64,000 nt of DNA from Solirubrobacterales bacterium (GCA_947474595.1 CANJIV010000010.1:1-64000); one strand, 5' to 3'; positions 26,966 to 35,659 are shown, numbered from the stretch's first letter. Notes: a model not told the origin generated them from the sequence alone. A program made the numbers and translations.

Positions 26966-27328
26966 CTACTGCGAACGGATCTGGCGAAACTGCTCTTTCA
27001 TCGACTCGGGTCGACCCCACATCTGGGTGACCTCGACCCGGCCGACGCGTACCTCGCGCACCACGAGCTCTCCCTCGATCTCTGCGTCGTCGAGCAGGGT
27101 CAGCGCTGTGTGTACCGCCGGAACGGCGGCCGCGTGTCCGAATCGATGGGCTACAAGTAGGCGCCAGTGCCAGTCGTGGCGGGAGTAGGGCTGCGCGTTA
27201 CATGTAACGAGATAGGTCGCTGCGTCGATGTAACGGCTCTCGTCGAAGATCCGTAGATCAAGTTCTAGGTCGGTCCAATCGTCGGTCAGAGAATCGACTA
27301 CTTCGGTGAAGGTCTGCGCGAGTCCCAT
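26966..27328 (-). CDS. Conserved-looking hypothetical protein
   Basis: A protein of 120 residues, not recognised. It is rich in Trp, His and acidic residues ('DDWTDLELDLRIF', 'YSRHDWHWRLLVAHRFG') and ends with 'QMWGRPESMKEQFRQIRSQ'. No signal peptide or membrane segment. A TACACT box lies eight bases before the ATG, so it may be the first gene of a run with the receiver-like gene and fbiC. Confidence 0.6.
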   Translation of the reverse strand: MGLAQTFTEVVDSLTDDWTDLELDLRIFDESRYIDAATYLVTCNAQPYSRHDWHWRLLVAHRFGHAAAVPAVHTALTLLDDAEIEGELVVREVRVGRVEVTQMWGRPESMKEQFRQIRSQ

Positions 27329-27363
27329 GGTTGATAAGTGTAGTGGGAGAGTCCCGTCTAAGC

Positions 27364-28686
27364 TCAGATGACGAAGGTATCGAGGATCAGGAAGGCGTTG
27401 AGGGCGATGATCATCGCAACCACCACCGTCGCTGCCACGGTGGTGATCGGGCGGTTGACTAATGCGCCCATCACCTCTCGCCGCCGGGTCAACAAGATGA
27501 GCGGGACTAAGGCGAAGGGGATTCCAAAGGAGAGCACCACCTGGCTAAGCACTAGAGCCCGCGAGGGGTTTAATCCCACGGCGAGGACGATCAACGCCGG
27601 GGTCATAGTAATTAGGCGACGGGCCACAATCGGGATCGTGCGGGCGATAAAGCCCTGCATCACTACCTGGCCCGCATAAGTACCGACGCTCGAAGATGCA
27701 AATCCCGAGGCCAGTAGCGCCAGCGCAAAGGCAAGGGCCGCGCCGGGACCAACGAGATCCTTAAAGCCCGCGTAGGCAGCTTCGATCGAAGTGATGTTAG
27801 TTAGACCGGCGTCATGAAAGAGCGATGCGGCCACGATCAGCATCGCCATATTGACCAGACCAGCTATCCCCATGGCGATGAAGACGTCGATCCGCTGCCA
27901 GCGCAGCAGCCACCGGCGCTCAGCCAAGTTGCGGGGCGCAATTCGATCCTGAGTCAATGCTGAGTGCAGATAAATCACGTGCGGCATCACTGTGGCGCCC
28001 AAGATCGCGGTCGCTAAAAGGATCGAGTCCGCTCCGTCAAAGTGCGGAACAAAGCCCTCTAACACGCCTTTTGCGTCAGCTCCGATTGCCAAGGTGTCAT
28101 AGAGAAAACCCAGCAGAATCACTGCCAGCATCCCTCCGATGGCAAGCTCGAACCGCCTATAGCCGCGGCCCTGTAAGCCGAGAATTCCGAAGGCAACAAC
28201 CCCAGTGATCAGCCCAGCCGGAAACAGGGGGACCCCAAAGAGCAGATTCAAGGCGATCGCCGCACCGATGAACTCAGCTAGATCAGTTGCCATCGCGATC
28301 AACTCGGCCTGAACCCACAGCCCTCGGCTTACTGCACGAGGGAAGTGTTCGCGACAGAGCTCTGCGAGGTTGCTTCCGGTGGCGATGCCGACCTTGCCGG
28401 AGAGATTCTGGATCAGCATTCCCATCAGGTTGGCCGCCAGGATCACCCAGAGCAGCAGGTAGCCGTACTTGGCGCCGCCTGCGATATTGGTCGCAAAGTT
28501 GCCGGGATCAACATATGCGATCGCTGCTACGAATGCCGGGCCTAATAGGCCGATTGCAGATCGCATGCGGCCACGCGAGCGCAAGGTTTCTAGCGGGCTC
28601 AGATCAGGCGCGGGCAGCGTCTGGGCTATCGATGAAATCGGCAAACTGCCGTCTGAGCCAGTAGATCCTGAGCCGGGGTGGCTCAC
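27364..28686 (-). CDS. mntH: Nramp-family divalent metal transporter
   Basis: A protein of 440 residues with about 11 membrane segments. The metal site motif 'AYVDPGNFATN' in the first segment and 'GATVMPHVIYLHSAL' in the sixth are diagnostic of Nramp. It imports Mn2+ (or Fe2+) with protons. Its start overlaps the stop of the DtxR-type regulator by four bases (ATGA), so the two are translationally coupled, which strongly suggests manganese-responsive or iron-responsive control. Confidence 0.93.
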   Translation of the reverse strand: MSHPGSGSTGSDGSLPISSIAQTLPAPDLSPLETLRSRGRMRSAIGLLGPAFVAAIAYVDPGNFATNIAGGAKYGYLLLWVILAANLMGMLIQNLSGKVGIATGSNLAELCREHFPRAVSRGLWVQAELIAMATDLAEFIGAAIALNLLFGVPLFPAGLITGVVAFGILGLQGRGYRRFELAIGGMLAVILLGFLYDTLAIGADAKGVLEGFVPHFDGADSILLATAILGATVMPHVIYLHSALTQDRIAPRNLAERRWLLRWQRIDVFIAMGIAGLVNMAMLIVAASLFHDAGLTNITSIEAAYAGFKDLVGPGAALAFALALLASGFASSSVGTYAGQVVMQGFIARTIPIVARRLITMTPALIVLAVGLNPSRALVLSQVVLSFGIPFALVPLILLTRRREVMGALVNRPITTVAATVVVAMIIALNAFLILDTFVI

Positions 28687-29387
28687 CGACGGACCTCAGC
28701 ACGCATCGCTGCCGCGAGGTCGCCGCCGAGAACGTGCACCTCGCTGCCAAAGCGGACAAACAGTGGGCCACCGAACGGCTGCCGCTCAACTACCTCAAAG
28801 CTGTCCCCGGGGGATATTCCCCGCTCTGAGAGGTAGCGCAGCATCGCTGGCTCGGAATCCGAGACCCGTACAAAGACGCCTTGAGCCCCTGCGCCTAAAT
28901 CAGCAAATGAATCAGTGGCTGGCTCGTGGAACTTTCCATCCCGAGCAGGAATTGGGTCCCCGTGCGGGTCGATTGTGGGGTGTCCAAGCTTGGCCGAAAT
29001 GATCTCTTCAAGCTCATCAGAGAGCACGTGCTCGAGAATTTCAGCTTCTTCGTGGACGCGGTCCCAAGGCATCCCAAGCGCCTCTGCCAGATATAGCTCC
29101 AGGAGGCGGTGGTGGCGCAAGACCTCAAGGGCTACGTGTTCACCGGCATCCGTGAGCCCAACGCCTCCGTAGGCTGGATGAACGGCCAACCCACGTTGAT
29201 CGAGCTTGCGGACCATGGCTGACGCCGAAGCCGCGCTGACCCCGAGCCGTGCCGCGATCGCATTAATTGTCACCGGCGAATCGCGCTGGCCAAGCGTATA
29301 GATCGCTTTAACGTAATCCTCAACGGCCTCGGTGGTTTCTCGTCGAGCCCAGCGCGCCGAGTGAGAAGAAGTATTAGCAGTAGGCAT
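28683..29387 (-). CDS. DtxR/MntR-family metal-dependent repressor
   Basis: A protein of 234 residues. N-terminal winged helix ('VEDYVKAIYTLGQRDSPVTI', 'ASASAMVRKLDQRGL'), central dimerisation and metal-binding region ('LLELYLAEALGMPWDRVHEEA', 'HPTIDPHGDPIP') and a C-terminal FeoA/SH3-like domain. The three-domain build is that of IdeR/DtxR/SirR. It would repress the overlapping Nramp gene when metal is plentiful. The promoter region at 29394-29420 includes CATAAT six bases before the ATG and the AT-rich imperfect dyad TTTAGACATGGCATAA, a possible operator. Confidence 0.9.
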   Translation of the reverse strand: MPTANTSSHSARWARRETTEAVEDYVKAIYTLGQRDSPVTINAIAARLGVSAASASAMVRKLDQRGLAVHPAYGGVGLTDAGEHVALEVLRHHRLLELYLAEALGMPWDRVHEEAEILEHVLSDELEEIISAKLGHPTIDPHGDPIPARDGKFHEPATDSFADLGAGAQGVFVRVSDSEPAMLRYLSERGISPGDSFEVVERQPFGGPLFVRFGSEVHVLGGDLAAAMRAEVRR

Positions 29388-29393
29388 CTCTTG

Positions 29394-29399
29394 ATTATG
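29394..29399 (-). promoter_or_regulatory. -10 box CATAAT, leaderless promoter of the DtxR-mntH pair
   Basis: CATAAT on the minus strand, six bases before the ATG at 29387; no ribosome site. The imperfect dyad around it could bind the repressor itself. Confidence 0.5.
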
Positions 29400-29455
29400 C
29401 CATGTCTAAATTAGTTCGCCAGGCCATCTTTTAAAGCTGTCCCCCGTTCTGCGGC

Positions 29456-29461
29456 TATCCT
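29456..29461 (+). promoter_or_regulatory. -10 box TATCCT, leaderless promoter of the YgfZ-like gene
   Basis: TATCCT ends six bases before the ATG at 29468 and no Shine-Dalgarno is present. Confidence 0.5.
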
Positions 29462-29467
29462 CGGGCG

Positions 29468-30436
29468 ATGGACGCCGAGCAACTCGCCTTCGAACACCAC
29501 GTCTTAACAACCAGCTGTGGCTTAATAGATCGCTCGGCGCGCGGCAAGATGGCGTTGACTGGGGCCCAAGCGAAAGAGTTCCTCACAGGCCAGGTGACCA
29601 ATGACGTCTTAGCGCTCGCAGTTGGTCAAGGCTGCTACGCAGCCTTCCTAACTCCAAAGGGCAAGATGCGCGGCGATCTACGCGTGCTCAATCTCGGAGA
29701 CGAACTCTTTCTCGACACCGAACGGTCAACACTTCAAGAGCTCTTCACGATGATCCATCGCCATCGCATCGGCTATCAGATTGAAGTTCACAAACGGACG
29801 CTTGAACAGGGCCTGATTTCGTTGATTGGACCCCACGCCCGAGAAGTCGCCGGCGCCGGACTCTTGGGGGCCCAAGAGTATGCGAGCGCGCCCCTTGAAG
29901 TCGATGGGCTGTCCACGGTGGCCGTCGCCACAGACCTTGGCGTTGACCTCATCTGCGCGGCAAGTGAGACCCAATCGGTTACCGGTGCGCTACTGGGCCG
30001 CGGCGCGATCGCGATCGGCGACGAGGCCGATGAAACTCTTCGCGTTGAGAGTGGGCGGCCGCGCTACGGGATTGACTTAGATGACACGGTGATCCCACAA
30101 GAGGCAGAGTTAAACGCTCGTGCGGTCTCTTTCACTAAGGGCTGTTATGTGGGCCAAGAGACGGTCGCGCGCCTCTTTTATAAGGGCAAACCCAACAGGC
30201 ATCTACGTGGACTGGCTTTGAGTGCCCCTGCCGCAGCAGGCGACGCTCTGAGCTCTGCGGGCAACGACCGACTCCTTGGCACCTTGACCTCCGCAGCCAT
30301 CTCCCCCACCTTCGGTCCAATTGGGCTGGCGTTGGTTCGCAGAGAGGCACAGCTAGGCGAGACCGTCGAGGTTGGATCGGGCGATATAACGGCCGAGATA
30401 GTCAAGCTTCCCTTCGCAACAAGCCCGAGTAACTAG
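29468..30436 (+). CDS. ygfZ: Folate-binding YgfZ/GcvT-like protein
   Basis: A protein of 322 residues. The family's own signature K-G-C-Y-x-G-Q-E is present as 'FTKGCYVGQETVARLF' near residue 223, with 'LTGQVTNDVLAL' near the start. YgfZ proteins bind tetrahydrofolate and help assemble or repair certain iron-sulfur clusters; radical SAM enzymes encoded here (FbiC, MoaA) could be clients, which is inference. The GcvT catalytic Asp context of the glycine cleavage system is not seen. Confidence 0.9.
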   Translation: MDAEQLAFEHHVLTTSCGLIDRSARGKMALTGAQAKEFLTGQVTNDVLALAVGQGCYAAFLTPKGKMRGDLRVLNLGDELFLDTERSTLQELFTMIHRHRIGYQIEVHKRTLEQGLISLIGPHAREVAGAGLLGAQEYASAPLEVDGLSTVAVATDLGVDLICAASETQSVTGALLGRGAIAIGDEADETLRVESGRPRYGIDLDDTVIPQEAELNARAVSFTKGCYVGQETVARLFYKGKPNRHLRGLALSAPAAAGDALSSAGNDRLLGTLTSAAISPTFGPIGLALVRREAQLGETVEVGSGDITAEIVKLPFATSPSN

Positions 30437-30525
30437 CTCCAACGACGGCCATGGAGAGAGTCGCGCCGTCCGGGTCGCTACAGTGTTACTACGTTCATCG
30501 GTCAACCATCGAAGGGAGCGCTTAT

Positions 30526-30762
30526 ATGACTACGGTAACCCCTCAGCGCGATAACAACGCACGACTCGAAGAGCTTGATGAGCTCACTCAGGCCGCGTGG
30601 ATGGCTTACAGCGAACGGCTGCGAGATCTCACAGGGAGCGAGTACGCCCAAGCAGAGGAGGAGGGCTGGTCACTACTCCAAGATGAACTGGCAGATCTCG
30701 GTGCCCAGCGAGCTACCCTGACGGCCTCGGCCATCGAACAGGCTCACCCGCCAGTCAAGTAG
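30526..30762 (+). CDS. Small acidic hypothetical protein
   Basis: A protein of 78 residues, mostly helical and acidic ('LEELDELTQAAWMAYSERL', 'EGWSLLQDELADL'). Not recognised. ATG 30526 has AAGGGAGC seven bases upstream, a clear ribosome site, which favours it over an upstream in-frame ATG at 30451. No export signal. Confidence 0.65.
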   Translation: MTTVTPQRDNNARLEELDELTQAAWMAYSERLRDLTGSEYAQAEEEGWSLLQDELADLGAQRATLTASAIEQAHPPVK

Positions 30763-30820
30763 TCTGACTGGTCCATAGGCTCCTAGCCCCAAAAGCCTTA
30801 AGCTGGCCGGGGGCCGACCG

Positions 30821-31267
30821 ATGCAGCAGACCAACTCAATCGCCAAAAGCCTTAAACGTCCGCTTGGACTACTGGTTTTGTTGGTACTCGTTGCAGTGAC
30901 TGGCTGTGCCGATGACAAATACAACAACGACAACCGGCCTCCAGCGCCGATCACTCTGTCCGCTGCAATATCTGATTCGCAGGTCATCCTTAACCCCTCA
31001 GAGATAGGCGCGGGACCGATCGTCTTAATCATCACCAACCAGAGCGATGCCTCCCAGGTGATCACACTCGAAAGCGACTCAAGCCCGTCAGCGCCGGGAA
31101 CTACACAGAGCACCGCAGCGGTGAAGCCAACCAATACGGGTCAGATTCAGGTTAATGCGCAGGCCGGGCGTTACACGCTGCATGTTGCAGACCAGGCTAT
31201 CGCGCCAGCGACCCTTGTGGTTAGGGCGCAGCGCAAGTCGTCCCAAAACGAACTGCTGCTGCCCTAG
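30821..31267 (+). CDS. Putative lipoprotein
   Basis: A protein of 148 residues. N-terminal hydrophobic stretch ending in a lipobox 'VAVTGC' near residue 28, so it should be lipid-anchored outside the membrane. The rest (about 45-135) looks like a single beta-sandwich of the cupredoxin/Ig-like sort ('GPIVLIITNQSDASQVITLE', 'AGRYTLHVADQAIAPATLVV') without a visible metal-binding His/Cys set. No family is claimed. Its stop is followed by a short frame coding a hydrophobic stretch that has no convincing start. Confidence 0.65.
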   Translation: MQQTNSIAKSLKRPLGLLVLLVLVAVTGCADDKYNNDNRPPAPITLSAAISDSQVILNPSEIGAGPIVLIITNQSDASQVITLESDSSPSAPGTTQSTAAVKPTNTGQIQVNAQAGRYTLHVADQAIAPATLVVRAQRKSSQNELLLP

Positions 31268-31364
31268 CGCCCTACTGACCGCAGCGATCGTTCTCTTGGC
31301 AGCGGCCTGGGCGGCCTGGGTGCTGATCTCAGACCGACCCTCGGCCGCGACTTAGGCGCCAGAG

Positions 31365-31395
31365 ATCGGCCCGGTCTTTAATATAATCGGGCCCC
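31365..31395 (+). promoter_or_regulatory. Promoter and dyad upstream of ccr
   Basis: A perfect TATAAT lies at 31382-31387. It is framed by the inverted repeat GGCCCG (31368-31373) and CGGGCC (31388-31393), arms 14 bases apart, a good position for a repressor or activator to cover the -10. The minus strand of the left arm reads CGGGCCGAT, the same nine bases found twice in the maoC-mcl region at 52140 and 52164. Predicted leader to the ATG is about 80 bases. Confidence 0.5.
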
Positions 31396-31476
31396 ACGAC
31401 GACCTTGGGCGCCCATCTATACGATCATGGTGACTAGATAACGCCCCAGTCCCCACCGAATCACAGATACGAGATT

Positions 31477-32727
31477 ATGCCCCTCAATATCGATCAAATT
31501 GCAGATATGACAACAGAGCTCGGCGAACTGCCACCGACGATGCTCGCTTGGGTCATCCGCGCCGAGCGTGAGGGTCAGCCCACTGACGCGTTCAAGCTAG
31601 AAGAGATCGAGACACCAGAGCCCGGCGCATTCGAGGTCGTCGTTCGCGTTATGGCCGCCGGTGTGAACTTCAATAACGTCTGGGCCGCGCTTGGAACGCC
31701 TGTTTCAGTCTTTCGCTCTCACCCCGACGAAGACCACCATATCGGCGGCTCGGATGCTGCTGGAATAGTCTGGAAGGTAGGCGAAGGCGTCACCCGCTGG
31801 GCGCCCGGCGACGAAGTGGTCCTGCACTGCAATCAGGCCTCTTATGAGGACCCCGAGGTCCACGGCCATGACCCGATGGCAGCCCCCTCGCAGAAGATCT
31901 GGGGATACGAGACTAGTTGGGGTTCATTCGCTCAGTTCACCAAGGTCCAAGCCCAACAGCTGCTTCCAAAGCCCGAGCACCTCTCTTGGGAAGAGGCTGC
32001 CTCCTACGGCCTGACCTACTTCACCGCATACCGCATGCTGATGGACCAGGCCGGACTGCAGCCTGGACATAAGGTCCTAATCTGGGGAGCGGCTGGTGGA
32101 TTGGGTGTCTTTGCCACCCAACTCTGCAAGCTAGCCGGTGCCGACTCCGTTGGAGTCGTCTCCTCTGATGAGAAGGGCGCCCTAGTTCAATCGCTTGGCG
32201 CGGTCGGCTTCATCAACCGCAATGAGTTTGAAGGGATGATGAGAAAGGGTGGCGAGAGCGAAGAGGAAGAGAAGGCTCGTTTCGCTGAGTCGCGTCGTTT
32301 TGCCAAGCGCGTGAAGGAGATCCTTGGCGACTCCCCTGACATTGTCTTTGAACACGTTGGGAAGGCGACCTTTCCGACTTCGGTCTTCACGGTTAAACCG
32401 TTTGGAAAGGTTGTCATCTGCGGGGCGACCTCAGGATACGACCTCGACTTCGACGTCCGCTACCTTTGGATGCGACAGAAGCAGATCATTGGCTCGCACT
32501 TTGCTAACGCGTGGCAGTGCAATAAGGCCAACGCATTGATCCAACAGTCTAAGATTCGCCCGGTCCTGTGGCGCACTATGGAATTCTCTGAAGTCGCCAG
32601 CGCCCACCAACTTATGCACGACAACAAACACTTGGGAAAGATCGCGATCCTCGTCGGTGCGCAAGAGTGCGACACCGGGCGGACCGCCCAAGGCCCGAGA
32701 GCAATCACAGCGGAGGTTGGTGCCTAA
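31477..32727 (+). CDS. ccr: Crotonyl-CoA carboxylase/reductase
   Basis: A protein of 416 residues of the medium-chain reductase family. Typical Ccr segments: 'MAAGVNFNNVWAALG', 'HIGGSDAAGIVWKVG', 'DEVVLHCNQ', 'SYGLTYFTAYRML', the NADPH motif 'IWGAAGGLGVFATQL' and 'IIGSHFANAWQCNKAN'. The last holds the His that I believe corresponds to the CO2-binding His of characterised Ccr enzymes (from memory). It reductively carboxylates crotonyl-CoA to ethylmalonyl-CoA, the key step of the EMC pathway; it can also supply polyketide extenders. It is somewhat shorter than the Streptomyces enzyme (about 447). It overlaps the next gene by one base. Confidence 0.93.
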   Translation: MPLNIDQIADMTTELGELPPTMLAWVIRAEREGQPTDAFKLEEIETPEPGAFEVVVRVMAAGVNFNNVWAALGTPVSVFRSHPDEDHHIGGSDAAGIVWKVGEGVTRWAPGDEVVLHCNQASYEDPEVHGHDPMAAPSQKIWGYETSWGSFAQFTKVQAQQLLPKPEHLSWEEAASYGLTYFTAYRMLMDQAGLQPGHKVLIWGAAGGLGVFATQLCKLAGADSVGVVSSDEKGALVQSLGAVGFINRNEFEGMMRKGGESEEEEKARFAESRRFAKRVKEILGDSPDIVFEHVGKATFPTSVFTVKPFGKVVICGATSGYDLDFDVRYLWMRQKQIIGSHFANAWQCNKANALIQQSKIRPVLWRTMEFSEVASAHQLMHDNKHLGKIAILVGAQECDTGRTAQGPRAITAEVGA

Positions 32728-33095
32728 TGGCCGCAAGTCGAGGTGGAGTAGTTCATATCCCTTGGTATGCAACAGGGATGCGCGGGGACAAGCTCCAAAG
32801 CGCTCTCGAAGAGATCGCCCCAGCGGCGCTGCGTTTTGGCGCCAGTCACTACGAGCTCTTCCGCATGCGAGATGACCGCTACAAGTTCCTCCAGACCGCG
32901 ACCTTCGCGGACCCGCTGGACTTTGAGCGCTACTGGTATGGGGAGCGGTTCTGTGCTTGGCGCGCACTGAACTCCGGCTACTACCAAGTGCCGCTGGTCT
33001 ACGGCTGGGCCGATCAACTCTGCGCAGGCAGCGCGACGGTTGCTGGCTCACAAGAGTTGGTAAGCGGCGCTGCTGGACTAGTCGCGCCCGAGTAG
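32727..33095 (+). CDS. Uncharacterised protein coupled to ccr
   Basis: A protein of 122 residues whose ATG shares one base with the ccr stop codon (TAATG), so it is translationally coupled. Features: 'HIPWYATGMRGDKLQSALEE', 'ASHYELFRMRDDRYKFLQ', 'FERYWYGERFCAWRA' and 'YQVPLVYGWADQLCAG'. The spacing of predicted strands and helices and the aromatic residues suggest a dimeric alpha-beta barrel of the antibiotic-biosynthesis-monooxygenase type, but that is a guess. Coupling to ccr suggests a role with that enzyme or its product. Confidence 0.65.
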   Translation: MAASRGGVVHIPWYATGMRGDKLQSALEEIAPAALRFGASHYELFRMRDDRYKFLQTATFADPLDFERYWYGERFCAWRALNSGYYQVPLVYGWADQLCAGSATVAGSQELVSGAAGLVAPE

Positions 33096-33101
33096 ACGCG
33101 C

Positions 33102-33389
33102 CTACCCTTGCTCGAGCGGTGCCATCGTCAGGCCCGCATCTCTTAGCTGCTCCCAGTAGAGCTCAGCAACCTCTAACTCGCCGCTCCAAACAATCGCTAG
33201 CCCTGTGCGATGTATCTGGTCGGCTAGCTTGAAGCCGCCGGCCAGAGTAACGCCCGCTATGTGGCGCGCTAATGTGTTGGCGACGTGGTCAAAGGTATTG
33301 TGATTGTCGTTGCGCACGATTACGCGCCATGGGCCACCCGTTCCCGACCCCGGCCCTGCGGTGCGGGGAAGCTCGATCGTCTGGCCCAA
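33102..33389 (-). CDS. clpS: ATP-dependent Clp protease adaptor ClpS
   Basis: A protein of 95 residues. The ClpS core is clear: 'PWRVIVRNDNHNTFDHVANTLA' region with the Asn-Asp pocket residues, 'FKLADQIHRTG' with the conserved His, and 'AELYWEQLRDAGLTMAPLEQ' at the end. It delivers N-degron substrates to ClpAP/ClpCP. TTG start; AAGAGA lies eight bases upstream and just after the stop codon of the glutamate decarboxylase gene, so the two are probably co-transcribed. Confidence 0.9.
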   Translation of the reverse strand: MGQTIELPRTAGPGSGTGGPWRVIVRNDNHNTFDHVANTLARHIAGVTLAGGFKLADQIHRTGLAIVWSGELEVAELYWEQLRDAGLTMAPLEQG

Positions 33390-33400
33390 GTTGAGGTCTC

Positions 33401-34804
33401 TTAGTATCCGGTGCCGGTGTGGACGGCGACCGGCCCTGAGCCTTTGCCGCTTGCTTGGCTTTTGAGCGTAGCCACGGCTTCGGCGATGTCCTTGACGAGC
33501 TGGTTAATTAGCGAGCGCCCAAGATTCTCCTTAACCAAGATCCTCAGCATTACGGTCTCTTGGGCGTTGTTAGGAAGAGCGTAGGCAGGCACCATCCAAC
33601 CACGGATCCGTGCGAGTTGGTCGGCCACTTCGTAGGCGGTAAATGACTGTCCTTCAGCGACAGTGAACGCGACGAGTGGCAGCTGCACCTCGGGAGTTAA
33701 GACCTCAAACTCCTCCATCGCAGCGATCCGGTCTGCGAGATCGTCGGCGTTTCGCTTCATTGATTCGATGATCGCCTGATAGCCGTCGTGGCCGTAGTGG
33801 AGAAAGTTGTAGTACTGGGCTAGGACCATCGCGGCCCCCGTCGAGAAGTTCAGGGTGAAAGTCGCATCCACCTTTCCGAGGTAGTTCTCATAGAACACGA
33901 GGTCCTCGGGCAGCTCGCTTCGATCACGGAAGATCAACCAGCCGATCCCTGGATAGACGAGGCCGAACTTATGGCCCGAGACGTTGATCGAGCTCATCTG
34001 CTCGAGGCGGAAATCCCACGGATGATCGGGGTAGATAAATGGCATCACGAATCCGCCGCTCGCGCCGTCAGCGTGCAGTGGAATGTCGAGACCGCGATCT
34101 CTCTTAATCTTTACGAGCAGATCGTTTATCCCGACGATGTCATCGTTCTCCCCGGTAAATGTTGTCCCGATCACACCGACCACGCCGATCGTGTTCTCGT
34201 CGATATGTGGCGCCACATCATCGGGCCCGATCGTGAACCGTTGCGGGGTAAGCGGGATCTCGCGCGGCTCGACATCGAAGTAGCGGCAGAACTTGTCCCA
34301 GACAACGTGAACGTCAGCTCCGTAGACAAGGTTGGGCTTGGCAGTATCTTGGCCAGCGGCCTCACGTTTGGCGCGCCAACGCCACTTCATTGCTAAGGCG
34401 CCCAACATGATCGCCTCGGAGGAGCCTTGGCAACGAGCTCCCATCGGCTGCGCTCCCTCCGGAGCGTGATAGAGCTTAGAAAGCATCCGAATACACCGCT
34501 GTTCGATCTCAGCGGTCTGAGGATATTCGGCGTGATCGATGAAATTGCGGTGAAGATTCTCCGAGATCAGCTTGCGGGCATGGTTGTCCATGAAGGTCGT
34601 TACGAAGGTCGCCAGATTGTGGCGTGGGTCCCCATCAAGCTCCATCTCGTAGTTGATCGCGAGATAAGCAGCGTCGGAGCTCATCCCTTGGGCCGGAATC
34701 TCGTCGGTCGGCAGCTCGCAAGCAAATGCTTCCAGCGAAATGACCTTTTTAAAGCTTTCGGGGTCGATCGTTATCTTTGGCCTTGAGGGTGTCATGTCGA
34801 CCAC
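33401..34804 (-). CDS. gad: Glutamate decarboxylase
   Basis: A protein of 467 residues, the normal length. PLP-dependent group II decarboxylase with 'GARCQGSSEAIMLGALAMKW', 'IPLHADGASGGFVMPF' and the PLP-binding Lys in 'SSINVSGHKFGLVYPGIGW'. It converts glutamate to GABA and CO2 and consumes a proton, giving acid resistance or feeding the GABA shunt to succinate. No Gad antiporter gene is adjacent, so the metabolic role seems at least as likely. GTG start, with an ATG four codons in as an alternative. Confidence 0.93.
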   Translation of the reverse strand: MVDMTPSRPKITIDPESFKKVISLEAFACELPTDEIPAQGMSSDAAYLAINYEMELDGDPRHNLATFVTTFMDNHARKLISENLHRNFIDHAEYPQTAEIEQRCIRMLSKLYHAPEGAQPMGARCQGSSEAIMLGALAMKWRWRAKREAAGQDTAKPNLVYGADVHVVWDKFCRYFDVEPREIPLTPQRFTIGPDDVAPHIDENTIGVVGVIGTTFTGENDDIVGINDLLVKIKRDRGLDIPLHADGASGGFVMPFIYPDHPWDFRLEQMSSINVSGHKFGLVYPGIGWLIFRDRSELPEDLVFYENYLGKVDATFTLNFSTGAAMVLAQYYNFLHYGHDGYQAIIESMKRNADDLADRIAAMEEFEVLTPEVQLPLVAFTVAEGQSFTAYEVADQLARIRGWMVPAYALPNNAQETVMLRILVKENLGRSLINQLVKDIAEAVATLKSQASGKGSGPVAVHTGTGY

Positions 34805-34813
34805 GTTAGTCGT

Positions 34814-35641
34814 CTATGCCCGCTTTTGCCAGTAGCGGGTAAGGCCAGCCCAAAGTTGGGCCTTGGCTGCTGCCTGCTCGAAGAAGGCAGCCGTTTCTGG
34901 GTCTTCGCCTCGACCTTGACGCACGCCCATCTCTGCCACGAACTCTTCTTCGCTGAGCGTACGCGCCATTTCGGCCTGCCCGTCAAGAGCTACTCTGACC
35001 GCTGCGATCTGCTCCTGGGCATCCTCGACGACGCCAAAATGAGTTAAGGCCAACGCCGTTGGATTCCAGGCCGCTATCGCATCGAGTGAGCTGTGCCATG
35101 CCTCAACGTCAATATCGGGGGGCGGCGTAGGAGCGATCGTTATGCGCGAGGGAGGGATACGTACGCCCGCCACGTCTCCGACAAAGGCTACGCCGGAGGG
35201 CCGATGAAAGTAGCTGACGTGGTGTGAGGCGTGCCCCGGCGTGTAGGCAACTTCAAAATCATCAAATAACGTCTCGCCGCCAACAATCGCCCGGATGTTC
35301 TCTTGCGGGATTGGAACAACCTCCCCCCACAGAAGATCGAATCGATCGCCGTAGAGGCGAGTCGCGCTATCGACCAACCGCTCTGGATCTACAAGATGGC
35401 GAGCGCCGCGCTCATGCACGTAAACCTCGAGATCGGGCCAGCGGCGTACCAGCGCACCGGCGGCACCTGCGTGATCGAAGTGAATGTGGGTTAAAAGCAG
35501 CGCGCGCGGGCGCCAATCGCCGAGCTCTTCGAGCAGCGTAGCCTCGCATGACTGCGGGCCACAGTCGATTAAGAAATCGTCCTGCCTAAAGATCGCGACG
35601 ATATTTTCTTGGCCGAGGTGCTTGACATCAATGGTGTCCAT
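34814..35641 (-). CDS. Metallo-beta-lactamase-fold hydrolase
   Basis: A protein of 275 residues. Metal site 'THIHFDHAGAAG' (HxHxDH near residue 52), then 'YTPGHASHHVSYF', 'VAFVGDVAG' and 'ALTHFGV', all expected of a two-zinc hydrolase of the glyoxalase II/RNase Z superfamily. A C-terminal helical extension is present. Substrate unknown; thioesters are common in this group, and the neighbour is an acyl-CoA mutase. The start codon is only 25 bases from the divergent mutase start, with overlapping -10 boxes. Confidence 0.85.
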   Translation of the reverse strand: MDTIDVKHLGQENIVAIFRQDDFLIDCGPQSCEATLLEELGDWRPRALLLTHIHFDHAGAAGALVRRWPDLEVYVHERGARHLVDPERLVDSATRLYGDRFDLLWGEVVPIPQENIRAIVGGETLFDDFEVAYTPGHASHHVSYFHRPSGVAFVGDVAGVRIPPSRITIAPTPPPDIDVEAWHSSLDAIAAWNPTALALTHFGVVEDAQEQIAAVRVALDGQAEMARTLSEEEFVAEMGVRQGRGEDPETAAFFEQAAAKAQLWAGLTRYWQKRA

Positions 35642-35649
35642 TGCCGATC

Positions 35650-35659
35650 ACCTTACAAT
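35650..35659. promoter_or_regulatory. Overlapping divergent leaderless -10 boxes (MBL hydrolase / mutase)
   Basis: Plus strand TACAAT (35654-35659) ends seven bases before the mutase ATG at 35667. Minus strand TAAGGT (35655-35650) ends eight bases before the hydrolase ATG at 35641. The two hexamers share two base pairs, so polymerase can occupy only one promoter at a time. A TTGACA at 35622-35627 is too far (26 bp) to be the usual -35. Confidence 0.6.

Noticed and set aside
31261-31355. Short frame coding a hydrophobic helix after the lipoprotein
   Set aside because: It overlaps the lipoprotein 3' end, has only CTG/TTG as possible starts and no ribosome site; about 27 residues remain.
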